Shown: positions 9,600 to 21,716, counted from the stretch's first letter. The stretch: DNA of 64,000 nucleotides from Pleurodeles waltl (GCF_031143425.1 NC_090447.1:30222238-30286237), one strand, 5' to 3'. The notes: generated by a model from the letters alone, not told the origin. Numbers and translations: made by a program.

Positions 9600-12500
9600 G
9601 GTAAATACTGCTCTTCTGACGCTCATGAAGGGGCAGTAGCCATTCGTGCCAGGAAGCGCCTGTGGCCTCATTCTCAGCCGAAAGCACTGGGGCTGGCCAG
9701 AGTATTTGCCCCTGGGGCTGGCCAGAGTATTCGTCACTGATCCCTGTAGTACAAGCTGTGCAGAAGTACATCATACCCCGGGACTAGGTGAAATGTGCAG
9801 AGAGGAGAGAGGCGAGAGGGAGGTGGAGATGTCCAGACGTTGGGTGAGGTAACTCCACCTTACCATGCCCCTCATTCCAACGTCGAAAACACGGAATTTA
9901 CAGGTAATTTCACCCCTGGATTAGAGTACCCAGATTTTGATAAACAAACACCGGGCAGACATAAAGGTAGGACTAAAGCCTTTAGTCGTAATTCTATTTC
10001 TGGCCTGTCCCGTTTTTTATCAATACAATAGGTGTGTATTTTGAATAACGTTAGCTACGGCAGGGCCCCCACCCTGCGAATCCCCGGTGCTGCCCTCTCC
10101 GCTCTCCCCTGCTGGGATCATGCAGCGTGTGCTGAGTGACAGAAACAGATAAAAGACTTTAATTTAGACTTCACAGGCTCCTGTGAAAGGAACCAGGACA
10201 TGTATTTAAAACTAAGAAAAGTGTGGGGACACCGGGACTGTCCTCTGAAAACCGTGACTGTCTGGGGAAATCCGGGACATCTGCCACCCCCCGCCCCCCA
10301 CCCCACCCTGGATAAAAACACAAGGTGCGGAAAGTGATTTACTGGATCTGAGATCCGCACGTTTAATCCCATGAGGCCTGAATGATTCTCGAAGAGTTGG
10401 TGCAGTTTGCCAAGGCTTGTTATCCTAGTCCGTGTTACATAGTGTTTTGTTTGTGTCAGAGGTGTGACACAAAAAGAAGGGGGCCCCCATGCAGAATGTG
10501 ATGAGGAGCCCCTGAATCTCCCATATGGCTCATTTATTCATTAGTCTCCTAAAGAGTTGGGGCCCCACCCAGGGCACAAATCGGAGGTACAAGTGGGTGG
10601 GCGGCGGCCCCTCCCTGCCAAGACGTTGCGCCCCGGTATAACTTTATGGAATTGTCACGGTGCAATTCGCTGCCACCGGGACACACAGCAGCGCCTGTCA
10701 CAGCAGCAACGTGCAGGTGAATTGGGGGGTTGCTTTCATGTTTAAGATTCCATCTGAGCCCAAACCAAGGATGGAATTTAATGGGCCATCAGCTCTCCCG
10801 TTGTCTCAGAGGGATCCTGGCTGGGAGCTATCTGAGCCTCACACATAGCTGCCAACACAATGTACAGGATACAAAGGGAGGCTTTTCACAAGCACTTGAA
10901 AGAAGATACCATTTGGGGACAAGCTTTTGACTTTGTTCAATTGCTGTGCATATGTATTGACATTAAGAATGTCGGATGTATTGTTCTGGACGAGTATTTA
11001 CGCACACAACCATTTAAATACTTCTGTTTTTTTTTTATTTACTTCTTTTATAGTGCCACTCATTCCAAGTATGGTGTCTGAGTGCTTTAAAGCATACATT
11101 TAAAACTGACAACTGATCATATGTGTGTAAATCATTTTACAAGATTGTAATTATGTAGCAATTACTACCCCTGACAAGGCATCAAAGCACTTTTCAGCGA
11201 GTAGCACGCTACTCCGGAACCCAGAAAGGATTAGTGCCGGATTGCTATATGGAAACATGAGGATGTATTACAGAGAGTCAGTATTACAATGTGTAGGAGT
11301 CACATGCCCCTCATAGCTCACTGTGCTATATTAGAAGGTTGCAATTTATGAACTGGAAGTAACAAAAGGATCTGTGTTAAAATCAGTAACCCACTTACCC
11401 TTTTACATAAAACAAAAATCTGCATGCATTTTCAAGGTCTGCTTTCAAGAAAACACATTAACCCTTTATGCCACTTTGAGCCAAAACTTGGGAGTACACA
11501 AACCTTTGATCTCTCCAGCAAGTGCATTAACCACTTGAGTTATCCTACCATTACTATTGTTCCATGAGAATTACTGGACACACAGAGATGTCTGCAGCAG
11601 GTGCCTTAACCCCAATAAGATATTCTAAAATGTAGTCTTTGCAACCAATTAACCAGAACAGATTTACTGTCACTTTTCTCCTTGTTGCCACTTTTTTATA
11701 ACAGATTTTTGTTTTAGAAATGTATACGTTGATTGTCAGGGTGCTTTTCATGACTCCACCCCTTGTGAATCTACCCCCTTCCCATTGCCACACTTTGACA
11801 CCCAAATGATGGGTTCCCACAGTGAAGATGGTCCATTCCCATTCGAGCACTGCTCTAAAGATAACACACAGGGCAGTAGCAAAGCTGCAAAACTGTTTCA
11901 ACCCTGGGGTGTAGCTTCGGGGGACGGGGAGGGATGCGGTGGGACACAACCTTCATTTTTTAGTGAAGTCTTGGCCTGATAGTGAAAGTCGGAAGACCCT
12001 CTGTCGGTGACATGAAACCACTGCAGACTATTGATGCTGAGCCATAATATTAACAGGGAGAGCTGAGGGCAGGGTCTGGCTTGGCTCCATGAGTCCTCCA
12101 TGTGCAGAGCAATGAAAATATTTGTCAACATTTTTAAAAAGTGTATTTTTGTAAAATGTGGGAGCTGCTCCCCTTAGTACTTCAGATCCCATCACTGCAG
12201 CTCTTAAAAGAAATAGTTTGAAAACATGAAGTTGGAAATATTGAGGGTTCCCTTCCCCCCATGGTGATAATGCCGCTAGTGAAATCACCGTGAAATATAC
12301 AAGAAGTGATGGAAGGAATGCTTGGGGGTACTCTGGTGGTAGTGACTCCAGGGAGCGCTATCCTTGGACTGGTGAATGTGAGGTTGGTTTAGATACAGTT
12401 ATGCCAAGAATAAGAACATGAGAGAGATCTGCTGCTTAATGTGGGTGACAACCTTTTGGGGGGCAGTGTGTGTGCCTAATGTGTAGCACTTGGTGGTTTG

Positions 12501-12975
12501 TCTACTGTAGTTAGTGAGACATCAAACTTCATCCCCATTTGGGATGTTAATTCCTTCAGATGGGGAGCTCAAGTAACCAACTTAACTAGTGATCTGCTTT
12601 CATTTGTTATTTGTATAGCGCTCAGATATACTCATGATAGACCAGCTGAACATATGTGTGAGGTCTTTAGATCTGATGTAACTTCCTGTAATGTCATGCA
12701 TGATGTCACGCGCTTTGATGCAACTTACAAATTGCCTTACTTGGCTAGTCCCCCCACTTCTTTTTAGGGTTTGTGCCCTGACCCCACCTGTGCCACAGGG
12801 GCCTGTGTTACACCCCCAGTGTCTTACTACCTCTTGGCCCCTGCTAGCCCTTTCACATAGCCCTGTGAGGAGTCTCCTGCCTGGTTGTGAGCTCCAAGGG
12901 CTGGTCCGTAATCCACAGCTTAGATGTGGTGTCCCCCAGTGGCCAAACCACAGAGCACTAAAGATGCTTCCTCCC
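9600..12975. other. Unassigned intergenic sequence
   Basis: No convincing gene. A T-rich motif with TTTATAGTGCCACTCATTCC (about 11,050), a GAGTAGCACGCTACTCCGG block (11,200) and TTTGTTATTTGTATAGCGCT (about 12,605) look like tails of dispersed repeats with a TATAGCGC-type end, but I cannot delimit them. Open stretches of up to about 130 codons (for example around 11,560-11,950) lack any recognised motif. Confidence 0.5.
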
Positions 12976-12980
12976 AGACA

Positions 12981-13017
12981 CCCCGCCCCCTCGGCCCCCC
13001 TCGGCCCCCCTCCCTCC
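12981..13017 (-). other. C-run cluster; potential G-quadruplex on the minus strand
   Basis: Runs of CCCC, CCCCC, CCCCCC, CCCCCC, CCC and CC are separated by one to three bases. The minus strand therefore carries more than four G-runs with short loops. This sits inside a GC-rich interval (about 12,950-13,060) with no gene that I can recognise. Confidence 0.5.
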
Positions 13018-13029
13018 AGGCCCGGACCC

Positions 13030-14172
13030 GGAGAAGGACTCATTCAGGTCTCACTCCTGCAGCAGCTTCAGCGACCAGCCCAGGATGGGAGCTTCTGGAA
13101 GGAAAGCCAAATGTTGGTAAGAAAGAGTCGGTCAGACAGGCCATGCGGAACCAATTAAAGCGCAGCCGGTCTGCCCCGTTTTCTGACTCTCTCCATCCTT
13201 TCTGGGTTTGTTTTATTGCGCAGAAGTCGTTTTTCCGCTCGCTTTTTTCGAGGTGAACATGTTTTTCCTAACACCTCGCGAGGCCTCGTGCAAGGAGCGA
13301 CAGGCGCGGCAACGCCTCCACCGCACACCTGAAAACAATAAAAGGGAGACCTAATGAAATGGCAGCGAGCCACCCCCATGTGCCCAGCCTCCCCACCTCG
13401 CAGCCATTGTAGTGGATTCTTCCATCCCTTAGGAAGGCAGGGCCGCTGGAATCATGCGGCAGGAGAGGGCCAAATTATGCGGCATAATGTTCCACATTTT
13501 GTACAGTATTACTTTATTATTTAATCATTTTTAAACTTGGTAACGGTCTGGACATTGGTTGCACCTCAGTAGTATCATTTTAATACCCAAATATAGCAAG
13601 AAGCCACAAAAACGTGAGCAGCCCAGCTTTCTAAAGGGCCTTTCTGTGCACAGCAACACATGTGGCTGCATTTTTAGTAACTTTTGAACCATGAGCTAGA
13701 AGCATTTTTTTTGTTAAAATCTGCAGATTATGTGGCAGATGAAGGATTATACGTCAAATGTGGCAAATCTATAATCATGCACAAATCGCTGCAGCTGCAC
13801 AATCGCATAACTCCAGTGGCCCTGCCTTGCAGTCACTGCCCCCATTACACTAGAACCAGGGTTGTAAAAGGGCCCTCATAGCCTCAAGCTTTCGAGCCCA
13901 TGCATCCCCAGGGATCCTGGGGTGTCCCAACTTCAATAATTGTTTGAAACAACATAGTCGCAAGTGCATATAAGATATATGTGCTTGCGACTCCACAAAC
14001 ACCACGGCAGCAGGCCTTAGTGGGTGAGCTGAGCACTGCAGAATTGTGTTTGGTCACTTCCAACTTCTTGCAGTTCTGCCGAGCTTTGCAGGCTTTGGAA
14101 GGCAGGAGCAGGGCCACTCAGGAGGCGTGCCCTCCATTGTGGTTGGCGCAGAGGAGATGGGCACAGGGGCAT
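13030..14172. other. No recognisable feature
   Basis: The left part (to about 13,380) is GC-richer and the remainder is average. No motif-bearing open frame or delimited repeat. Confidence 0.5.
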
Positions 14173-14580
14173 ACAGGCCAACCCTCCCGATTCTGGCGGG
14201 AGACTACTGATTTCAAGGCTAGTCTCCCTCCTCCCGATTCCTGCGTGTAAAAACCCGATTCCTCTTCGGGCTCAAGTGACAGGGCCTGGTCTTGTGTAAC
14301 TCGAAGTAAGCACTGCCAGTACCCTACTCCTGCAGGCCAGTGCACAGCGCTTGCATCACGCGCTCTCTGCCTGCCATAGCGCTTTCTCCGTGCTCCTGAC
14401 AGGTAAGGGGAAAAACGTACATTTCGTATCGAATATCCGATCCTGCAGGAGCAGTATTCTTTCAAATCCCATACATAACAGTAACCCGATTCAGGCCCCA
14501 GTAAAAGTCAATGGAGGTAATACATACTCTGGATTTTTTTTCTAGAAATCTCCCACTTTCTCTGTAAAATGTTGGCATGT
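14173..14580. mobile_element. Possible small TIR element
   Basis: The left end reads ACAGGCCAACCCTCCCGATT and the right end, inverted, reads ACATGCCAACATTTTACAG. Each is followed by a GGGAGA(C/T)T-type block (14,199 and, inverted, about 14,552). The matching GCCAAC ends and mirrored GGGAG blocks suggest a non-autonomous DNA transposon of about 400 bp. No TSD is clear. Confidence 0.35.
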
Positions 14581-14634
14581 GTGATAGGGCCAAAAGATGT
14601 TTTTATGGCTGTAAAGTTTCCGAGGTCCATGCGT

Positions 14635-14749
14635 GATGTGCTACTCCAGTCCAGGTTTTTTCCTTTGAATTCTGGGAGTTGTAGCCCCAGAAGAACTAAG
14701 ACTTCATGTCCCAGAGTTCAAAGAAAACCATGGACTGGAGTAGCACATC
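14635..14749. mobile_element. 115-bp fold-back element
   Basis: The 5' arm starts GATGTGCTACTCCAGTCC. The reverse complement of the 3' arm (from 14,749) starts with the same 18 bases and then stays aligned with small gaps through TTTGAA-TCTGGGA. The centre carries CTGGGAGTTGTAGCCCC, similar to the AACTCCCAG-type cores of short vertebrate fold-back repeats. No coding capacity. Confidence 0.75.
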
Positions 14750-15400
14750 AACAAGGATCTGGGAAACTTGGCAGGACTGTGTTTGCAAAGGCAATGATGG
14801 TGCATACAGCGACTCCAGTTCGCTTAGGGACTTCATGAATATGGCATAAAATGATCCTTGTGAGTGAGAGAAACTCCTGGTGACTAATACTTTACTCCTC
14901 ACCAAACAGCAATGGCCAATCACGTCCCTTGTCTGCTGGAAAGTTTGCAGACATGAGTTAGTGACACACTGTGGCAGAAGCAAGCACTTTACCAGGTGAC
15001 CAAGAAGGTTAGACTATTAGACTTATCACAGGCTTTAAACTGTTTCTAGGGACTTGGACAGATGCAAGGGCCCTGTTACCCAACAGAGGGGCCTGGCGCT
15101 AGGAAATAGCAACAGAAGAGGGCTAGATGGATAAGCAAAAGTAGCTTATTGTTGGGATAACCGAGTTTTCATTGTTTTCCTAAAAAGGGTGTAGGGTGTT
15201 AGATATCTAAATTCTAGTGGTAGAAAATTACAGGGTGTGGAAGGTAGGGTTTCATCCTCAGTGCTTAAAAAGGCCAGAGTTATGCACATTACCAAGGATC
15301 TGCTCACTTTGCGGGAGAGGAGGGGGTGGCTTAGATCTGAGGTTACCCTGGCTGTAATTCAGGGTAGTAAAACAGGTAACTTTCCACCTTCATACTATGC
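14750..15400. other. No recognisable feature
   Basis: Average-composition sequence. Nothing coding or repetitive could be matched. Confidence 0.5.
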
Positions 15401-15407
15401 GGGGGCG

Positions 15408-15649
15408 GCTCCTCCGCTATGGCGGAGGAGCGTCACCCCCCCACCACTCCCGCCAGCAGCAGCTGCAAAACCTTTACAAGAAAACAATAATAAACTATGT
15501 TTACTATAGTTTTCTTGTAAAAGGGGTGGGGCCGCAGCAATGACAGAGTACATGTATGTTTGGCCAGCCATCTCGGGCCGACCAAACATACATGCACACT
15601 AGGCTCTCTCCAACCCAGCAACGCAGGCACTGAGTTGCTGGGTTGGAGA
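15408..15649. repeat. Cluster of four consecutive perfect hairpins
   Basis: Perfect inverted arms occur at 15,408-15,417/15,422-15,431 (GCTCCTCCGC, 4-nt loop), 15,473-15,485/15,509-15,521 (TTTACAAGAAAAC), 15,551-15,563/15,582-15,594 (CATGTATGTTTGG) and 15,607-15,622/15,634-15,649 (TCTCCAACCCAGCAAC, 11-nt loop). All four lie within 242 bp, which is unlikely by chance. They probably belong to a fold-back DNA element whose outer borders I cannot fix. Confidence 0.8.
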
Positions 15650-15659
15650 CAGCAGGTAG

Positions 15660-15965
15660 AGTCTTCCACTTGGCCTCGGAGCGCCCTAGCGGGGCATTCC
15701 GTCCAATCCTAACACTGTTTTCATGCTGCCAGTATCATGAAAGCAGCGCTAGGTTTGGACGCAGGGCAGGCTGGGAGCCTGTGGCTGCAGTGGAAGAGAG
15801 GAGAGGAGCAACTCGGATCGGAGCAGCGCGCAAGATACGTTTTATTTTTATAACTCCCCTCCCCTGCCACACGCCGCCCTGCCCCTTTTCCCTCCCGCAA
15901 ACCGCCACTGATACTACACCTCAGACAACTGAACTACCCCCCTGGTTCCTGATACTGCTACGATG
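15660..15965. other. GC-moderate sequence leading into the minisatellite
   Basis: No motif is seen. An open frame that begins at 15,643 on the plus strand simply runs into the tandem array and is not evidence of a gene. Confidence 0.5.
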
Positions 15966-17980
15966 CCCAATTATGTACAGCAGACTTCCCGGTGCCAGTA
16001 TCCACACTGCCCATCAGGATGTACAGCACAGATTCCAATGCCAGTGTCCACACGCCGAACAGTACGTAGAGCATACATTCTCATGCCAGTATCCACACTG
16101 CCCTATGGGATGTAAGGGACATATTCAAATGCCAGTATCAACACTGTTCAACATGATGTACAGCATGCATTTCCTTGTCAGTATCCGCACTGCCCAACAG
16201 GATGCACAGCACACATCCTAATGCCAGTATCCGCACTGCGAACAGGGTGTACAGCACATATTCCTGTGGCAGTATCCACACTGCCCAACAGGATGTACAG
16301 CACACATTCCCATGCCGGTATCCACAACCCAATAGGATGTACAGCACACATGCCCATGCCGGTATCCACAACCCAACAGGATGTACAGCACACATTCCCA
16401 TGCCGGTATCCACACACCCAACAGTATGTGCAGCACACATTCCCATGCCGGTATCCACAACCCAACAGGATGTACAGCACACATTCCCATGCCGGTATCC
16501 ACACACCCAACAGTATGTACAGCACACATTCCCATGCCGGTATCCACAACCCAGCAGGATGTACAGCACACATTCCCATGCCGGTATCCACACACCCAAC
16601 AGTATGTGCAGCACACATTCCCATGCCGGTATCCACAACCCAACAGGATGTACAGCACACATTCCCATGCCGGTATCCACACACCCAACAGTATGTGCAG
16701 CACACATTCCCATGCCGGTATCCACACACCCAACAGTATGTACAGCACACATTCCCATGCCGGTATCCACACACCCAACAGTATGTACAGCACACATTCC
16801 CATGCCGGTATCCACACACCCAACAGTATGTGCAGCACACATTCCCATGCCGGTATCCACAACCCAACAGTATGTGCAGCACACATTTCCATGCCGGTAT
16901 CCACAACCCAACAGGATGTACAGCACACATTCCCATGCCAGTATCCGCACTGCCCAACAAGATGTACAGTACACATTCCCATGCCAGTAACCACAATGAT
17001 GAACAGTGCATATTTCTGGGCCAGTATCCAGCCTGCCCAACAGGATTTACAGCACACAACCCTACTGCAGTATCCACACTGCCCAACATAATGTACAGCA
17101 CACATTCCAGTTCCAGTAGCCACACTGCCCAACATGATTTACAGCACACATTCCGGTCCCATCATCCACATTGTCTAACAGGATGTACAGCACACATTCC
17201 GTTACTAGTATACAGACTGCCCAACAGGATGTACAGCACACATTCCGTTACTAGTATACAGACTGCCCAACAGGATGTACAGCAGACATTCCCATGCACA
17301 ATACCAAAAGGATGTACAGCAGCATTCCCAAGTCAGTATCCGCACCGTCCAACAGGATGTACAGCACACATTCCCACGCCAGTATCAAACCCGCCCAACA
17401 GGATGTACAGCACACATCCATATTCCAGTATCCACACTGCCTAACAGGATGTACAGCACACATTCCCATGTCAGTATCCGCACTGCCCAATAGGAAGTAC
17501 AGCAGACATTTCCATGCACACTGCCAAACAAGTTGTACAGCACACATCCCTATGTCCATATCCACAGTGCCCAACAGGATGTACAGCACATATTCTGATG
17601 CCAGTATCCACACTGCCCAATAGGATGTACGACACTCATTCCCATGTACTCTGCTTGTACAGCACACATCCCCATTTCCATATCCACAGTGGCAAACAGG
17701 ATGTACAGCACACACTCGCATGCTAGTATGCACACTGCCAACAGGATGTACAGTACACATTCCCCTGCCTGTATCCACACTGCCGTACAGGATGTACTGC
17801 ACACATTCATGTGCCAGTATACGCACTGCCCAACAGGATGTACAGCACATTTTACCATTCACACTGCCCAAAAGGATGTACAGAACACATTCCTGTGCCA
17901 GTATCAACAGTGCGCAACAGGATGTACAGCAGACATCTCCGTGCCAGTATCTGCACTTCTCTGTGGGATGTACAGCACCC
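15966..17980. repeat. 44-46-bp minisatellite, about 45 units
   Basis: The unit has the pattern AACAGGATGTACAGCACACA, then TTCCCATGCC, then (A/G)GTATCCACA with an ending of ACCC, CACCC or CTGCCC, giving lengths of 44, 45 or 46 bp. Central units (about 16,300-16,910) are nearly identical and carry CCGG. Units at both ends are strongly diverged. Between about 16,376 and 16,731 the 45- and 44-bp forms alternate as an 89-bp dimer repeated four times. Stop codons are rare in all frames of both strands, so open frames of up to 400 codons arise here without being genes. Confidence 0.95.
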
Positions 17981-18439
17981 TCTGCGTAAGAGAATGTGAG
18001 GCACATATAACCTATAGGTTTCAGATACAAAAGTCCCCAGAATGTCATGGTGTCTTTGCCACGCTCTGTTCCCATGGAGCCCCCGCATCAGAAGTGCCCC
18101 CCAGCGGCTCCAGGCCAGCTTCACACAGCCCTGGTGGTGACGCGCCATGGCTGCAGCTGGGGTCCACTTGCTGTTCTTTTCCTTCTTCTCATCATCATCA
18201 GCTCATTCTTCGTCTTCCTCCTCTACAGTCAAGTCTTCCTCCCTTTGCACTTCCTCCTTCATCTCCTCTTTCTCTGTCTTCCGTGTTTTAAACAATTATT
18301 TTCACACTTTAATAATATAGGATTCTGTATTACATCACCGCTCTTTTTTCTTATAAATTCCATTTAATCCGAAAGTGTCACCAAGGAAACCTATGTTTTT
18401 GAATCATCAGAAAATTATCATAAACTTTAATAAATATCC
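17981..18439. other. Pyrimidine-rich and AT-rich sequence after the minisatellite
   Basis: From 18,175 to 18,290 the plus strand is dominated by C/T (TCTTCCTCC-type runs). No gene or transposon boundary is seen. Confidence 0.5.
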
Positions 18440-20240
18440 AGGTACCTTCCAGTTGACCCTCAGTCTAGTCAGGGCAATGGAGATACACACTTAGATAACC
18501 CCTGCTCACCCCCTTGGTAGCTTGGCACAAGCAGTCAGGCTTATCTCAAAGGCAATGTGTGAAGTATGTGTACCAACTTACACAGTAATACAGTGAAAAC
18601 GCTACAAAATGGACACCACACCCGTTTAGAACGATAGGCAATATTTATCTAAATCAAACAGGACCAAAACAACAAAAATCCAACATACACAAGTCAAGAT
18701 ATGAATTTTCAAAATAATAGAATCTTACTCCATAGAAAACAATGTAAACGTTGTTGTTACACAAAGTACCTGGTTTGCGTAAAAAATAAAGCAGCACAGG
18801 CGAGTGAGTGCCTGAAAAGTCAGCGATGCATTGATTCCTTACTCGCAAGTGAGGCCGTGTGTTGTTTCTTCTCCGGTCGGGTAGGTGATGCGTAGTTTTT
18901 CTCTCCCGCAAGAAAGCGATGCGATTTCCAGATGGGGCACCTCGGATCCACCCAGGTTCACAATGATTTTGACGCCCAGCGATGATGCGTGTGAAATCCG
19001 GCCGCAGGGTGATGGAAAACCGCGCAGCGTGGGTTTGCGTCACTTTCAGCAGCAGTAAGCAGGTGTTGCAATGCAGGTGATGCATCGATTTTCCCAGCCG
19101 CGATGCAGGTGGTTAGTCGATTTCAGCCGCGAGGCAGATGGCGCATCGTCTTTACAGCCCCGTTGCAGGTGGTGCATCGAAATGTTCCCCACACAGCTTC
19201 CTGTGCGTGGATTTCAGTCCTTGTTCTCCCAGCTTCACATTTCAAGGGCCCAGGGACTGGATAGGGCACCACTTGGCAGGGCAGGAGTCTCAGTAGAGAG
19301 TCCAAGTGCTGGCAGAGGAAGTCTTTGATGGCCCTGAGACTTCAAAACAGGAGGCAAGCTCAGTCCAAGCCCTTGGAGATTCTTCACAAGCAGGAATATA
19401 CCACAAAGTCCAGTCTTTGTCCTTTTTCAGGCAAAAGCAGCAACTGCAGGCCAACCCAGCAAAGCACAGTCACAGGCAAAGGGGCAGTACTCCTCCTCCA
19501 GCACTTCCGCTCTTCTCCTTTGTAGAGGTTCCTCTTGGTTCCAGAATTAATTTAAAGTCTGGGGTTTTGGGTCCATTACTTATACCCCTTTTTGCTTTTG
19601 AAGTAGGCAAACTTCAAAGAAAAGTCTCTGTTGTTCACAAGGTCCTGCCTTGCCCAGGCGTGGCTCCAAACTCACACCAGGATGTTCGAGACTACATTGT
19701 GTGAGCGCAGGCACAGCCCATTCAGGTGTAAGTGACCACTTCTCCCTCCACTCTAGCCCAGATGGCCCATCAGGATATGCAGGCTGCACCCCAGCTCCCT
19801 TTGTGTCACTGTCTAAAAGGGATTCACAAACAGCCCAAATGGCAGTCTGACCCAGAAAGGGAATACACAAGCAAGGCGGAGTCACAGAATGGTTTAAGCA
19901 AGAAAATGCCTACTTTCTAAAATTGGCATTTTCAAACTGACTATTTAAAAAACAACTTTACCAAAAGATGTATTTTTAAATTGTGAGTCCAGAGACATCA
20001 GATTCCTTAATTCCATCCGCTCCCAAAGGCAAACTGCATTTACAAGATACTTAAAGGCAGCCCCCATGTTAACCTATGAGAGAGATAGGCCTTGCAACAC
20101 TGACAACCAAATTAGGATATGTAAAACACATCAGTACATGTCCCACTTTTAACACACACTGCACCCTGCCCATGGGGCTACCTAGGGCTTACCTAAGGGG
20201 TGCCTTACATGTATAAAAAAGGAAGGTTTGGGCCTGGCAA
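18440..20240 (-). repeat. 2.3-kb interspersed repeat family, copy C (5'-truncated)
   Basis: Read on the minus strand, 20,240 to 18,440 aligns along most of its length with copy B from about 26,940 to 28,770. Shared landmarks are TAGGGCTTACCT-like and GGTAGCCCC blocks, GAAAATGCCA with TAGAAAGT-GGCATTTT, CTGCCAAGTGGTGCC, TTGTTGTTTTGGTC and TTAAGCCTGACTGC. The first ~370 bp of copy B are missing, so the copy is truncated exactly where the Penelope-like element begins. No shared ORF. Confidence 0.8.
19071..19185. repeat. Short internal tandem repeat of about 30 bp in copy C
   Basis: A motif like GATGCAGGTGGTGCATCGA followed by CAGCCGC-like sequence recurs about four times with substitutions (GCAATGCAGGTGATGCATCG, GATGCAGGTGGTTAGTCG, GAGGCAGATGGCGCATCG, GTTGCAGGTGGTGCATCG). 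It lies in the variable middle of the interspersed repeat and is absent from copies A and B. Confidence 0.7.
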
Positions 20241-21716
20241 GTGGGCACTGAATGATGATTCATCTCCTGTCCATAGCATGAAACAATCATCAATGTACCG
20301 TCCCCAGTATAAAATATGTGTATGCCAACTTGCTGCACCCGGGCCCCATAACCATGTTTCTTCTAACCACCCCATAAATAGGTTAGCATATGAGGGGGAA
20401 AATTTAGATCCCATTGCTACTCCCTGTTTTTGTTTAAACCATTCTCTCTTGAATAGAAAGTAGTTGTTATTCAGTATGAAGTCTATCAAGTTTAGAATCA
20501 TCTTGGTATGCTCCAAATAGTGTGCCGCTTTTCTGACCAGAAAATGTTCTACTGCCCTCACTCCAAAATCATGTTGTATAGAAGTGTATAATGCTACTAC
20601 ATCTAGAGTAACCATATACATACCCGGTTCCCACTGTATGTCTGATAATATACTGAGTATGTGTTTGGTATCTTTAATAAAAGACGGTAAGTTACAAACA
20701 AATGGTTGTAAAAATATGTCAACGAACTCTGAGAGTCTCTCCGTAGGACCCCCCATACCTGAAACAATCGGTCTCCCAGGCGGGAAGAGTGACTGTTTAT
20801 GTATTTTCGGTAGGGTATATAGACATGGATACTTCGGACGATATACCCTTAGATAAAGAAACTCATCTTCATCCAATAGCTCTCTATCCCTATAATTTGT
20901 TAACATGTCATTGATTTCCCTAGTTAAAGTCATAATAGGATTTTGTGCCACCTTCTCATAACAGTTTATATAATTTAGTTGGGTGTAAATTTCTTGCTCA
21001 TAATCCTTGCGATTCATAACCACTATATTCCCACCTTTATCCGCTCTTTTTATAACTATATCTTTATCAGTTCTAAGAGCTTTTAATGCGACGCATTCTC
21101 GACTAGTAAGGTTTGGTTTTCTCAAGATCGTTTTCCTCTTTGCCTCTTTATTTATGTCAGTCCATACCTGTTTGAAAAAGGTTTCTAAATTCCCATCTAC
21201 CAGGGATCTAGGCACCCAGGTGGATCTTTGTTTAAGACCACTTGTAATATGTCTATTCGATGCTAAGTCTAAATCTTGTAAGACAGTGGCAACGGTGATT
21301 GGATATTCCTCATAATCTGTAATTGACATTAGTGTCACCGTATCATAAATGTCCTGGATGGATAAACCACCATGTAACGATTCCACTTGTTGGGTTGCAT
21401 CCTCATCTCTCCTTCTTAAGTAAAAATATTTTTTAAGTTTTAATTTCCTTATAAATTTATACAAGTCTATTTTAGAATTGCAAATATCTCCCTTTGATGA
21501 TGGACAGAAACCAAGACCCTTATTTAGCAAAGATATCATATCTGAAGATAACTCTTTATTTGACAAATTCACTACATTATTCTCAACCAATGTACATGAT
21601 TCTACATCTTTTTGTCCCGTGACCTTGTTTTCATTCCTGAGTACATTTCGCTTTTTTCCTCCTCTTTTCCCTCTTCTAGTCTTCCTACTTGATTCCTTCT
21701 TTGATTTAATTCCCAA
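20205..21716 (-). pseudogene. Penelope-like reverse transcriptase (ORF2), C-terminally truncated
   Basis: 503 codons are open. The protein would be the RT of a Penelope-like element, copying element RNA at the insertion site. Visible blocks are a basic N-terminus (residues 1-30), IKRADKGGNIVVMNRKDY (223-240), YTLPKIHK (300-307), GRPIVSG (314-320), VTLDVVALYTSI (369-380), QGVAMGSKFSP (430-440) and the catalytic RYIDD (473-477). The PKIHK and QGVAMGS pattern is typical of Penelope-like rather than LINE or LTR RTs. The last ~12-15 codons are foreign: they come from the neighbouring interspersed repeat, after about 20,240. The thumb and GIY-YIG nuclease are therefore missing. The first Met at 21,716 overlaps ORF1 by 115 bp in the -1 frame, so the natural start may be a frameshift rather than this Met. 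Confidence 0.88.

Noticed and set aside
12691..13158. 155-codon plus-strand frame
   Set aside because: Pro/Leu-rich by GC composition, opposite another open frame, no motif.
16138..17444. Long open frames (236-407 codons) on both strands
   Set aside because: They lie entirely in the 44-46-bp tandem repeat; all translate the same unit in different frames and directions, with no domain.
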